NCBI RefSeq assembly: GCF_003432035.1
Contig: NZ_QOHO01000012.1
Span: forward strand, 98,890 to 162,889
Direction of reading: 5' to 3'
Origin: Lacrimispora amygdalina
Lineage (GTDB): Bacteria > Bacillota > Clostridia > Lachnospirales > Lachnospiraceae
Length of the DNA: 64,000 nt
A model generated the notes under the pieces. That model did no database searches and had not been told where the DNA came from. It saw nothing but the letters and a program-made list of their open reading frames with translations. Shown in pieces: positions 39,795 through 47,836 of this stretch. How positions within the stretch are numbered: position 1 is the first letter of the stretch; every line of letters begins with the position of its first letter. A program made the position numbers and the translations under genes.

Positions 39795-42482
39795 ATGGCA
39801 ACAGCATTGAATAGTATCAAAAACAGTTCAGCCTCTTCCTTAAGGGGTTACGGTGGTCTGGCAAGTGGTCTGGACAGAGATACTCTGATTGAGGGCATGA
39901 CAGCATCCACAAAGGCGAAGATTGCAAAACAGCAGAAGAAGAAACAGACCTATGCATGGCAACAGGAGTCGTATCGTTCCATCAGCTCAAAGCTTGTGGA
40001 GTTCTCCAAAAAATACACCTCTTATACGAATCAGTCTACCAATTTATCCAGTCCCAGCTTTTGGGCTAAAAGCAGTATTACACCTGTGGGCGCTAACAGC
40101 AATTATGTCAGCGTATCCGGCAGTTCAGCCCTATCTGACTCAATGTCTATAGTAGGGGTAAAACAGCTTGCCAAGAATGCATCCATGACCTCTAAAACAG
40201 TAGTATCTGATAATAGTCTTACAACTGGCAGCATTAACCTGGGAGAAAGCCAGGTGAGTAATCTGGAAGGACAGTATCTGTATTTTAAGTATGGGACCAA
40301 ATCATACTCTGTCTCTTTAAAAAGCGGTACTACTACAGATGGATATACCTATGATTATTCCAATGGTATAAAGGCTCAGGAGTCTATTACAAGGTCTTTA
40401 AAAGAGGTGTCCATTGGTGACGGAAAAACATTGGCAGATGTGATTAAAGTTACGGCTGATCCGGCTGATCCGGCGAATCTTGAAGGTACCCCTTTTAAAC
40501 TGAATTTCAAATCTGCTGATACAGCAGGCAATACAATTCTTTTCGACGGTGGAAGTGAAACCGCGATTAAAGCTCTTGGATTTACAAATTTTAATAGTTT
40601 AAGTACTGAAGCACGAACCATTACCAGTACAGGTTTTACAGCTGATTTTATGAATAATCAGAAATTTTTTGAACCGAAGACATTTGCCCAGCGTGTTGGC
40701 GATACGAATATCAGCTTTACTTATAACGGTACAACTAAGTCTATTCAGTTTGCCAGTGCTGCAGATATCCAGCAGATGGTAACAGATGCAGGAGGCAATG
40801 ATGAAACAGCCCTCAAGTCTGTTGCTGCCGATCTGCAGGGAAAACTGGACAATCAGTTTGGTACTGGAAGAATAAAAGTCGATACTCAGCTGAATACTGT
40901 TGACGGAAAATATCAGCTTGTATTTAAGACAAAAGATGCAGCTACAGGTTTAGATGATACATCATCAATTCTGTCTTTATCAAGTGCAGATAACGGTGTA
41001 CTTGGTAAAAATGGTGCATTAAGAGTTTCAAGCGGCGAATCAAACCGCCTGAATACGTATGCATCTTTAGCAGACTCAGGTTTAAAAAATATTGAGCAAA
41101 ACCTGATCGCAAAAGGTAAACTGGATCAGGACACTACCTATTTTTCAGGATCCATAAAGGCTCAGGCTGCGATTAAGGAACTTGGAAGCCTTGTAAATGA
41201 CAGTACATCTATAGCCGATTTAAAACAGTTGATCGCTACAAAAAATCCTAACATGTCAGATCAGGATTTAAGCAGTATTAATGATGCTATAGATTATGAG
41301 TCAGCAGCCAATGTTGGTGATTTGAACACCAAGCTGAATTCTTACGTAGACAGCCGTGAGATGAAATTAAAAATTAATGGTGTGGACATAAAAGGCTTAA
41401 CGTATAATTCCACAATTACCGACATTATGAACAAGATAAATAGTTCGGATGCCAAAGTTTCAATCAGCTATATGAAGAATGCAGATAAATTTTTGATTCA
41501 GTCTACCGTTGGCGGGGTAGCCGGTGATGTTAAAATCGAGGGTTCTGATGCAGAGATGCTGTTTGGTGTAAAGGATACAGACTATACTGTAACCCAGGGA
41601 CAAGACGCTATTGTCAGTGTTAAATATGCCGGATCCGATGATGTGGTAAATCTGACGCGTGAAAGTAACACGTTCAATATGGATGGTCTGAATATCACAC
41701 TGAATGGTACATTCGGCTATAGCGGAGATACATTGATTGAAGGAACAGAACCTGTTAAATTTAATGCCAAGACTGATTCTGACAGTATTGTGAAAGCTGT
41801 CACAGATATGATTAAAGATTATAATGATATGATTGAACTGGTGAATAAAGAGGTTTCCACCAAACCAAACCGCAGTTATGAGCCTCTTACAGATGAACAG
41901 AAAGCGGATATGACAGAGGATCAGATTAAAAAATGGGAAGAAAAGGCTAAAACAGGCCTGCTTTTTAATGATTCAGATTTACGTGGCCTTTCTGACAGCA
42001 TGAGGTTTATTTTTGAAAGTGGTTCTGCTGATAAAGCTGCTTTGGCTTCTTTTGGAATATCGACAAGCACAAATTACGGTGATAACGGTAAGCTGGTTCT
42101 TGATGAGACAAAATTCAGGGCATCATTGGAATCGAATTCAGCAGATTTACAGAAATTGTTCACAAGAGCTGCGGATCCATCAACAGGCGACAAAGGCGGT
42201 GTCATGGCCAGAATGTCTGAGATTACGGAAAAGTATGCTAGTACAACAGGCGCGACAAAGGGTATTCTGATTGAAAAAGCTGGTTCCGTTTATGCACCTA
42301 CCAGTATTCTTAAGAATTCTTTACAGAAGTCCATGGACAGCCAGGATACTGTAATTGACCGGCTTAACAAACAGCTTAAAACAGAGACAGACCGGTATAT
42401 CAAGCAATTTACCAATTTGGAAACATTGATTTCCCAGATGAATTCTCAAAGCAGCTGGTTGAGTCAATCCTTTGGTTCATAA
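39795..42482 (+). CDS. fliD: Flagellar filament cap protein FliD (large form)
   Basis: 895 residues, nearly twice the length of most FliD. Conserved: N-terminal 'GLASGLDRDTLIEGMTASTK', coiled-coil 'QQKKKQTYAWQQESYRSISS', and the C-terminal end with 'LQKSMDSQDTVIDRLNKQL' and 'YIKQFTNLETLISQMNSQSS'. The extra length lies in the central beta domains (about 120-640), which face outwards. FliD assists flagellin folding at the tip. First gene of fliD-fliS-fliT-like. AAAGGAG before ATG 39795. Confidence 0.94.
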   Translation: MATALNSIKNSSASSLRGYGGLASGLDRDTLIEGMTASTKAKIAKQQKKKQTYAWQQESYRSISSKLVEFSKKYTSYTNQSTNLSSPSFWAKSSITPVGANSNYVSVSGSSALSDSMSIVGVKQLAKNASMTSKTVVSDNSLTTGSINLGESQVSNLEGQYLYFKYGTKSYSVSLKSGTTTDGYTYDYSNGIKAQESITRSLKEVSIGDGKTLADVIKVTADPADPANLEGTPFKLNFKSADTAGNTILFDGGSETAIKALGFTNFNSLSTEARTITSTGFTADFMNNQKFFEPKTFAQRVGDTNISFTYNGTTKSIQFASAADIQQMVTDAGGNDETALKSVAADLQGKLDNQFGTGRIKVDTQLNTVDGKYQLVFKTKDAATGLDDTSSILSLSSADNGVLGKNGALRVSSGESNRLNTYASLADSGLKNIEQNLIAKGKLDQDTTYFSGSIKAQAAIKELGSLVNDSTSIADLKQLIATKNPNMSDQDLSSINDAIDYESAANVGDLNTKLNSYVDSREMKLKINGVDIKGLTYNSTITDIMNKINSSDAKVSISYMKNADKFLIQSTVGGVAGDVKIEGSDAEMLFGVKDTDYTVTQGQDAIVSVKYAGSDDVVNLTRESNTFNMDGLNITLNGTFGYSGDTLIEGTEPVKFNAKTDSDSIVKAVTDMIKDYNDMIELVNKEVSTKPNRSYEPLTDEQKADMTEDQIKKWEEKAKTGLLFNDSDLRGLSDSMRFIFESGSADKAALASFGISTSTNYGDNGKLVLDETKFRASLESNSADLQKLFTRAADPSTGDKGGVMARMSEITEKYASTTGATKGILIEKAGSVYAPTSILKNSLQKSMDSQDTVIDRLNKQLKTETDRYIKQFTNLETLISQMNSQSSWLSQSFGS

Positions 42483-42497
42483 GGAACGGAGTGTAAG

Positions 42498-42866
42498 ATG
42501 GCAGTAAATGGATATCAACATTACAAGGAACAGACCGTGAATACAATGACTCCGGGCGAAATGCTTAATCTTTTATATGATGAATTATTAAAGCGGCTGA
42601 CCAGATCAGAATTGGCATTGGAAAATAAAGATTATGAACTTTTCGAGCAGTCCATACAACGGTCTATGGATATAGTTACATACTTAAGAGATACTCTTAA
42701 TTTTCAATATGAAATAAGTAATGAATTAAAACGTCTTTATGAGTTTTTCCTTTATGAATTAGTTCGTATTAAAGCAGGCAGGAATTCTGCAGTAATAGGA
42801 GAGATCAGACCATTGATTGTGGATCTGAGGGACTCCTTTAGAGAGGCACAGCGCATCGGCGGTTGA
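42498..42866 (+). CDS. fliS: Flagellin export chaperone FliS
   Basis: 122 residues, helical. 'MTPGEMLNLLYDELLKRLTR' and 'RSMDIVTYLRDTLNFQYEIS' with 'LKRLYEFFLYELVRIKAGRN' are FliS hallmarks. Binds the flagellin C-terminus before export; in B. subtilis it also cooperates with FliW/CsrA control. Follows fliD after 15 bases. Confidence 0.95.
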   Translation: MAVNGYQHYKEQTVNTMTPGEMLNLLYDELLKRLTRSELALENKDYELFEQSIQRSMDIVTYLRDTLNFQYEISNELKRLYEFFLYELVRIKAGRNSAVIGEIRPLIVDLRDSFREAQRIGG

Positions 42867-42875
42867 TTTTATTCA

Positions 42876-42902
42876 GGCTGGAGAGGAACGTTCTCTCCAG
42901 CC
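42876..42902 (+). promoter_or_regulatory. Intercistronic hairpin fliS to FliT-like gene
   Basis: GGCTGGAGAG (42876-42885) pairs perfectly with CTCTCCAGCC (42893-42902), 7-base loop, no T-run. Same style as the hairpin after flgE (20859-20889). Confidence 0.5.
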
Positions 42903-42937
42903 ATTTATCAATAAGCTGCAAACAGGAGGAAGTACAA

Positions 42938-43333
42938 ATGGAAGAATCCATACTGTTGGAGATTCTAAAAGAGATGCAGAAAAAATATCAGTGTATGGCA
43001 GAAATAGAGAGGATAACCCGTGAAGTTGGTGAATTCCTTTCCCGCAATGACCAGACTTCAGTACAGATGCTTTTGGGAATGCGCCAGGAGGAGATGGATA
43101 AGGCTGATATGTTTACTAAAAATATAAACTGTCTTATATCTGTTCTGCCTCCGGAAGAAGCTGCCAAAGTGGATAATTGGGTGAAAGGGCAGGAAAACTG
43201 GAATCCAAATGAACAGATATCAGAAAAAATAATGGAAAAAGGAAAGAATATCCAGCATATACTGAAACGTACTATTGAAATCGACAGACACATCAGTACG
43301 CGTATCGCAGGTACCCATTCCTTTTATAATTAA
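42938..43333 (+). CDS. FliT-like small helical protein
   Basis: 131 residues, predicted all-helical ('LEILKEMQKKYQCMAEIERI', 'RQEEMDKADMFTKNINCLIS'). Sequence does not identify it, but directly after fliD-fliS is the place of fliT, the FliD chaperone. ACAGGAGG selects ATG 42938; the frame opens earlier at 42863 without an RBS and across the hairpin. Gene symbol withheld because homology is not visible. Confidence 0.6.
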   Translation: MEESILLEILKEMQKKYQCMAEIERITREVGEFLSRNDQTSVQMLLGMRQEEMDKADMFTKNINCLISVLPPEEAAKVDNWVKGQENWNPNEQISEKIMEKGKNIQHILKRTIEIDRHISTRIAGTHSFYN

Positions 43334-43343
43334 ATATAGCTTT

Positions 43344-44057
43344 TTACTTTGGAGGAGAAATAGCCCAAAGTGGTCCTCCATTGGATGCTCGGTAATTCAG
43401 TTCATGCAGTATCACAGCAGGATCCCAATTGCACTTTGTATTATCATAATTATTAGAATCCGCGATACGAAAGGAACCGTCAGCGGTATAACTTGTTATG
43501 ATAATAAAATGTCCCTGCTGAGTAAAATGTCCCTTTCTCATTAAGGCAATAACCAGTTGTCCGGAATCCAATGCATTCCTAATCCCCTCTACGGTACGGT
43601 TTTTAATCGGTGAAACTAAAAGACCATATGCTGACGCACTGTCAGGAATGAGGCGGTGATAAGAACCCTGTCCGGGGCACCAGCTGTTATTGACTGCGGC
43701 CCAGTTTGCCATATCGGTTGGAAGGACCTGATTACCAGTCAGACTGGTTATGACCATGGCCATAACAGTAGGTCCGCATCCATAGGTAACCAGAGGATCT
43801 CTTCCCCCCCACAGATAATTTCCCCATCTGGCATCAGCCTGATTATAATAAGTGAGAGGACCGCAAACGCTGTCCAGCATTACATCGTATTTGCCTTCCT
43901 GAGGAATATCTGCTTCAACTGTCTCAGGCAGTAGCGAGGTTGTAGGTTGAGAGACATCAGCGGCTGATCCGTCAATCTGATAATTTGAAGAAAAAATCGC
44001 AAACGGGATGACGATTACGAACAGGGTCTTGAATAGTGTTTTAAATAATCTGTTCAT
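43344..44057 (-). CDS. Secreted C39-like cysteine protease
   Basis: 237 residues. N-terminal signal/anchor ('TLFVIVIPFAIFSSNY'), then a C39_2-type papain-like domain: 'YYNQADARWGNYLWGG', 'TYGCGPTVMAMVI' (nucleophile Cys), 'QGHFIIITSYTADG' (His) and 'RIADSNNY' (Asp/Asn). GTG 44066 is in frame, but AAAGGTGAG overlaps it; ATG 44057 fits the spacing. It is followed by the FliT-like gene on the opposite strand with only 10 bases between stops. A clear sigma-D-like promoter precedes it, linking a secreted protease to motility. Substrate unknown. Confidence 0.82.
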   Translation of the reverse strand: MNRLFKTLFKTLFVIVIPFAIFSSNYQIDGSAADVSQPTTSLLPETVEADIPQEGKYDVMLDSVCGPLTYYNQADARWGNYLWGGRDPLVTYGCGPTVMAMVITSLTGNQVLPTDMANWAAVNNSWCPGQGSYHRLIPDSASAYGLLVSPIKNRTVEGIRNALDSGQLVIALMRKGHFTQQGHFIIITSYTADGSFRIADSNNYDNTKCNWDPAVILHELNYRASNGGPLWAISPPK

Positions 44058-44091
44058 ACGGCTCACCTTTAACTTTAATATTATATGTTAT

Positions 44092-44118
44092 TTATCGGAT
44101 AGACACTCCATAAAGTTA
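44092..44118 (-). promoter_or_regulatory. Candidate sigma-D promoter of the C39 protease gene
   Basis: On the minus strand TAAC (44118-44115), 15 bases, TCCGATAA (44099-44092): three of four and seven of eight positions of TAAA-N15-GCCGATAA. Located 35 bases before the start codon. Confidence 0.6.
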
Positions 44119-44214
44119 AGATTGAGATGAAAAGTCCGATATATATATTATAGACCTGTATGATATTGCAGGCGGTGTGTGGCACATGGGATTTAATTAA
44201 GGATGGAAAAATGA

Positions 44215-45456
44215 ATGATTAAAGGTTATGAAGAGCGGTATTTACTAATATTACTATCTGCAGTGATGAATCAGAAACCTTCACCAGAGCCCATACGATC
44301 ACTTGATTGGGAAAAGATGTTTCGGTTAGCTGATTACCATGGTGTGGCACATGCTGTACATTATGGTATTCTGGGGCTTGACGAGGAGATACCCCAAGCG
44401 GTAAGACAACAGTTTTTCGATAAATATTTAGAATCAGTTTATCGGGTAGGACGTTTACAGAAAAGCGAGACGCAGCTGGTGGCACTGTTGGAACGTGAAA
44501 GAATTAACTGCTTTTATCTCAGTTATTCAGATATAGTAAAACATTATCCAATCGAAGAGATGTGCTGCCGTGAGTCGATTGAGATTGGGTCCAGTAGAAA
44601 ATGTACCAGTGTGATATGGGGGATTCTGGAAAAGATAGATTTCGAAGAACGCAGAACAGATGAGGCTGGAAGGTTGTATTATCGTATTCCTGGAATAAGA
44701 GTGTTAAATTTTGACTATACACTTTTTTTCAGTGCCTCCATGCGCAGGTTTTTTAGGAGCCTGCTTAAATTATCTCCACTCCAGGCTGGAAGCAGATATA
44801 TTCGTGAACTGCCCCTTGATGACAGATACCTGTTTTTGATGTGCAGACTGACTGATAGTTATGCGAGGGGAAATATCAGTTTAAGCCAGATTATGGATTT
44901 TTGGATTTTTTATAAGACTTATGGTGAAAATTTTAATTGGCCATATATATATGGCAGATTAAAAAAATTAAAAATAGCTGATTTTGCAGAGCGCCTGGAA
45001 CATTTGATCCTGCGATGGTTTGGAACTGGTGCAGTTATTGAAAATGTTGAAATCTATGAAGCTATGGAGTCTTATATCCTGTCAAAGGGAACAGATGGAA
45101 GAGAGATCAGCTCAAAGCTTCTGCCTTTGATTAAGACGGTTGCAGATTGCTATGCAAGGAACCGAAGATTGGAAGAAATGAGAAAGATGGTTGCCTGGCT
45201 TTTTCCTGATCGAAGATATATGGAAACGATATATCCCTTATTAGGGAAGATTAGAATTTTATTGCCGTTATTTTGGATAATACGGTTATTGCGATATTTA
45301 AGCAGATTATGCACAAACCCTTTACGGAACAACGTGTTTCCAAAGTTAAAAAGCTTGTTTCAGAAGGCAGTAAAAAGGCTCCCTATTATTAATAAGAAAG
45401 CAAAGAGTGAGAATACAGAGGAAGAATCAAAAGAAACAGCGGAAATACCCAAGTAA
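44215..45456 (+). CDS. NTP_transf_5-like protein with altered active site
   Basis: 413 residues. The N-terminus follows the uncharacterised nucleotidyltransferase family PF14907 ('LADYHGVAHAVHYGIL', 'YLSYSDIVKHYPIEEMCCRE'). Active members read about 'YP..E.R..GDIDILV' at this point; here it is 'PIEEMCCRESIEIGSS', with the Asp pair gone, so nucleotidyl transfer is unlikely. The C-terminal 100 residues have a hydrophobic stretch ('LLPLFWIIRLLRYLS') and a basic/acidic tail. ATG 44211 gives only a 3-codon frame; AAGGATGG precedes ATG 44215. Convergent with csrA. Role unknown; perhaps a binding or regulatory relic. Confidence 0.6.
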   Translation: MIKGYEERYLLILLSAVMNQKPSPEPIRSLDWEKMFRLADYHGVAHAVHYGILGLDEEIPQAVRQQFFDKYLESVYRVGRLQKSETQLVALLERERINCFYLSYSDIVKHYPIEEMCCRESIEIGSSRKCTSVIWGILEKIDFEERRTDEAGRLYYRIPGIRVLNFDYTLFFSASMRRFFRSLLKLSPLQAGSRYIRELPLDDRYLFLMCRLTDSYARGNISLSQIMDFWIFYKTYGENFNWPYIYGRLKKLKIADFAERLEHLILRWFGTGAVIENVEIYEAMESYILSKGTDGREISSKLLPLIKTVADCYARNRRLEEMRKMVAWLFPDRRYMETIYPLLGKIRILLPLFWIIRLLRYLSRLCTNPLRNNVFPKLKSLFQKAVKRLPIINKKAKSENTEEESKETAEIPK

Positions 45457-45477
45457 TATCAGGTATTTTCGCTGTTT
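45434..45477. terminator. Bidirectional terminator with both stop codons in its loop
   Basis: AAACAGCGGAAATACC (45434-45449) pairs with GGTATTTTCGCTGTTT (45462-45477), 16 pairs including one G-T, followed by TT. The TAA of the + gene (45454-45456) and the TGA of csrA (45461-45459) both lie in the 12-base loop. Confidence 0.85.
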
Positions 45478-45713
45478 TTGTGTTGCTCTGAAAAAAACTC
45501 TTTTATTTTAGAAATTGATCCGGCATTCAGAGGAATAGAAACTGCTTCCTGATTAGCAGAAACTGCTTCTACCAATTCGGATCTTAATATAGATACATCT
45601 CTGGGAGCATCAATTGCTAATTTGACCCAATCATTTCCGATTTCCAGTACAGTAATCGAAATGTTATCGCCAATGTTTAGAGCCTGTTCCTTTTTTCTCT
45701 GAAGTATCAGCAT
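45459..45713 (-). CDS. csrA: Translational regulator CsrA
   Basis: 84 residues. 'MLILQRKKEQALNIGDNISI' and 'VKLAIDAPRDVSILRSELVE' are the conserved RNA-binding strands, with the C-terminal extension usual in Firmicutes. Represses flagellin translation and is antagonised by FliW. Its ATG lies one base after the fliW stop, preceded by GGGGGAAA. The flagellin gene usually found next is absent here. Confidence 0.96.
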   Translation of the reverse strand: MLILQRKKEQALNIGDNISITVLEIGNDWVKLAIDAPRDVSILRSELVEAVSANQEAVSIPLNAGSISKIKEFFSEQHKNSENT

Positions 45714-45714
45714 A

Positions 45715-46161
45715 TTATTTCCCCCTTTTCATAAAGTCTTTGATTGGATGGCGGAATTTATAAAGAGGGTTATCTAAAATTATCTGTTTTGCTTCTCTGG
45801 TATCTGTATTAACTGCGATGGGGGCCTTTAAATTAACAGTACTTTCTTCCATCTGGTCATGTATGACACAGATCACATAATAAGAAATATTTTTTTCATC
45901 ATAGGAAGCTTTTAATAAATTGCTGTCTTCTGCAGATAAAACAGGAGCGTATTCGGAATATAGCTGAAACGGATTCATAAGTATAAATGATATTCTACAA
46001 TCATCAATTGATTGCAGAGATATCAGGGCATCACTGTTATCCTGAAATGCAAGGGGTACATAATTTTTTAATTCTGAGAATCCAAATAAACCGTCAGAAA
46101 AATGAATCAGTTCCTCCTCAGAACAGGGAATTGAACCAAAATATTGCGTTTTTATTTCCAT
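45715..46161 (-). CDS. fliW: Flagellar assembly factor FliW
   Basis: 148 residues. 'IHFSDGLFGFSELKNYVPL', 'LISLQSIDDCRISFILMNPF' and 'NLKAPIAVNTDTREAKQIIL' match FliW, which binds CsrA allosterically and also flagellin. GGAGGTACAC selects ATG 46161 rather than ATG 46173. Upstream is the DUF6470 gene, downstream csrA. Confidence 0.96.
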   Translation of the reverse strand: MEIKTQYFGSIPCSEEELIHFSDGLFGFSELKNYVPLAFQDNSDALISLQSIDDCRISFILMNPFQLYSEYAPVLSAEDSNLLKASYDEKNISYYVICVIHDQMEESTVNLKAPIAVNTDTREAKQIILDNPLYKFRHPIKDFMKRGK

Positions 46162-46181
46162 GTGTACCTCCAAATATAAAT

Positions 46182-46790
46182 TTAAGCCAGGACATCAATC
46201 GGGGTGTGATCAAAATATTTAGCAGCACTGGGAGGAACATACATCGGCTTGCCGATATATTCTATTTCTACATCTGGCATTTGAGTGATGGAAATTTCAA
46301 TGCTGCCAGGTATGAATTCAAAATCTCCCTTAGCGGCCCTGATGTCAAAACTAATCTTATCCATTTGATACTTAATATTCAGATCCGGGGCAGACCATTC
46401 GAGATCCGGACCTGTAGTTGGAATAAAAGCTAATCCAAATTCTCCTGTGGGCATTTGAGCACGCTGACGGAAAATCTGATCAAGGGGATTAGAAACTTTG
46501 GCGTCTAACAATAGTGCAGCCTCCTCTGTATAGGTAGCAGTAGCTTCTGATGCAGCCTCCAATCCGGAAGCAGCGGCCTGACGGACGCTTTCCATGGTGG
46601 TTGGAGAAATTGAACTGCGGGCATCGTAAGTATCAAGGTACAGCTTAATCGGTTTGCTGTTAATGTCCAGGCCACCGTGTTCATTATTTATTAATACATC
46701 GGTCTTAGATTTTGTATATCTGAGTTCGGCCTTCTGTATCTTCATCTCATATTTTATTGGTATGGTTTTTATCTGAAGCAATGGTTCCAT
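46182..46790 (-). CDS. DUF6470 (YviE-like) flagellar-locus protein
   Basis: 202 residues. 'LLQIKTIPIKYEMKIQKAEL' at the N-terminus and beta-rich 'PGSIEISITQMPDVEIEYIG' at the C-terminus resemble B. subtilis YviE, found between flgL and fliW. Function unknown. Fourth from the end of the flgM operon with the same spacing pattern as neighbours. ATG 46790 is preceded by CAGGAGGG. Confidence 0.82.
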   Translation of the reverse strand: MEPLLQIKTIPIKYEMKIQKAELRYTKSKTDVLINNEHGGLDINSKPIKLYLDTYDARSSISPTTMESVRQAAASGLEAASEATATYTEEAALLLDAKVSNPLDQIFRQRAQMPTGEFGLAFIPTTGPDLEWSAPDLNIKYQMDKISFDIRAAKGDFEFIPGSIEISITQMPDVEIEYIGKPMYVPPSAAKYFDHTPIDVLA

Positions 46791-46811
46791 ATAAAATCCC
46801 TCCTGTAAACC

Positions 46812-47822
46812 TTAGCGCATGAAATCGATGAATGACGAGGATAAAATGCTGGTTCCGACTTTCAATGCAGCATTATAAGCGTATTGATCCCAAGAGTAAT
46901 TGGTAATAGCCTCCGCCATGTCAACGCCTTCCACACTTGACATCTGTTCCTGTATCGATATTTCGGCATTATCAAGCCGGTCTTTTGTAGTGGTTAAAAA
47001 TTCGGATTTAACACCTAACTCTGTAATTTGATTTTGCAGACTGGTATTGAGAGTATCAAACTTGACCATTAGATCACGGTACTGATCTGCATCAAAAGTC
47101 TCTGCTTCCAATGCATCTGCAAGCTTACCGGCCATTACAATTATGTTATTGCTCATTCCTTTATCATCAACCCCGTATCCAACCGCATTGATTCCTGGAA
47201 GAGACATGTTAAAGGCACTGGAAGAAACAACCTGATCAAAATCATCCATTGATAATCCCATTCCAAGATCAACATACAGGTTTTCATTTGACAAGGTCTT
47301 TAGTTTTTCGTAGTCAGCAGATCCTTTGGGTGCATTGACATCAATTCCACGATAGTTAAGAGTACCATCAGATGTCAGTTCAAAGGGTGGGTTCTTTCCA
47401 TCGGAGCCCGCAAAAAGAAAAGTGTCCTCATAAGATGAATTCAGACTAAGTACCATGGACTGCTGAAACTGGCGGATAGCAGAAGCATAACTCTGACGTA
47501 CTTCCTTAGTCTGATTGGTTCCATTCAATGCCTGAATATTATAATTTTTACTGATCGTTTTAACCATATCAGAAACCTGTCTCAGTGAATCTTCCTGACC
47601 ATCCTGTCTGGACTGCACTTCATCCAGCATTTTTAAGTTATCCTGGTTCTTGTAATATTTCCGGTGAAGCTGTGAGGCTCTGGCGGCAGAAGCAGGATCC
47701 TCAGCGGCACTATTAAAACTTCGCTGAGTCATAACATGGGTTCGTGAAATATTTAAGTTATTGATTGATGTTGAAAGATTGGTTTTGTAATCTCTTATAA
47801 TCGCATTTGTGGTGATTCTCAT
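46812..47822 (-). CDS. flgL: Hook-filament junction protein FlgL
   Basis: 336 residues. Flagellin-like N-terminus ('SFNSAAEDPASAARASQLHR') and C-terminus ('ISIQEQMSSVEGVDMAEAIT', 'NYSWDQYAYNAALKVG'). Second of the two junction proteins joining hook to filament. AAAAGGAGG before ATG 47822. Confidence 0.94.
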   Translation of the reverse strand: MRITTNAIIRDYKTNLSTSINNLNISRTHVMTQRSFNSAAEDPASAARASQLHRKYYKNQDNLKMLDEVQSRQDGQEDSLRQVSDMVKTISKNYNIQALNGTNQTKEVRQSYASAIRQFQQSMVLSLNSSYEDTFLFAGSDGKNPPFELTSDGTLNYRGIDVNAPKGSADYEKLKTLSNENLYVDLGMGLSMDDFDQVVSSSAFNMSLPGINAVGYGVDDKGMSNNIIVMAGKLADALEAETFDADQYRDLMVKFDTLNTSLQNQITELGVKSEFLTTTKDRLDNAEISIQEQMSSVEGVDMAEAITNYSWDQYAYNAALKVGTSILSSSFIDFMR

Positions 47823-47836
47823 TTACTAACCTCCTT

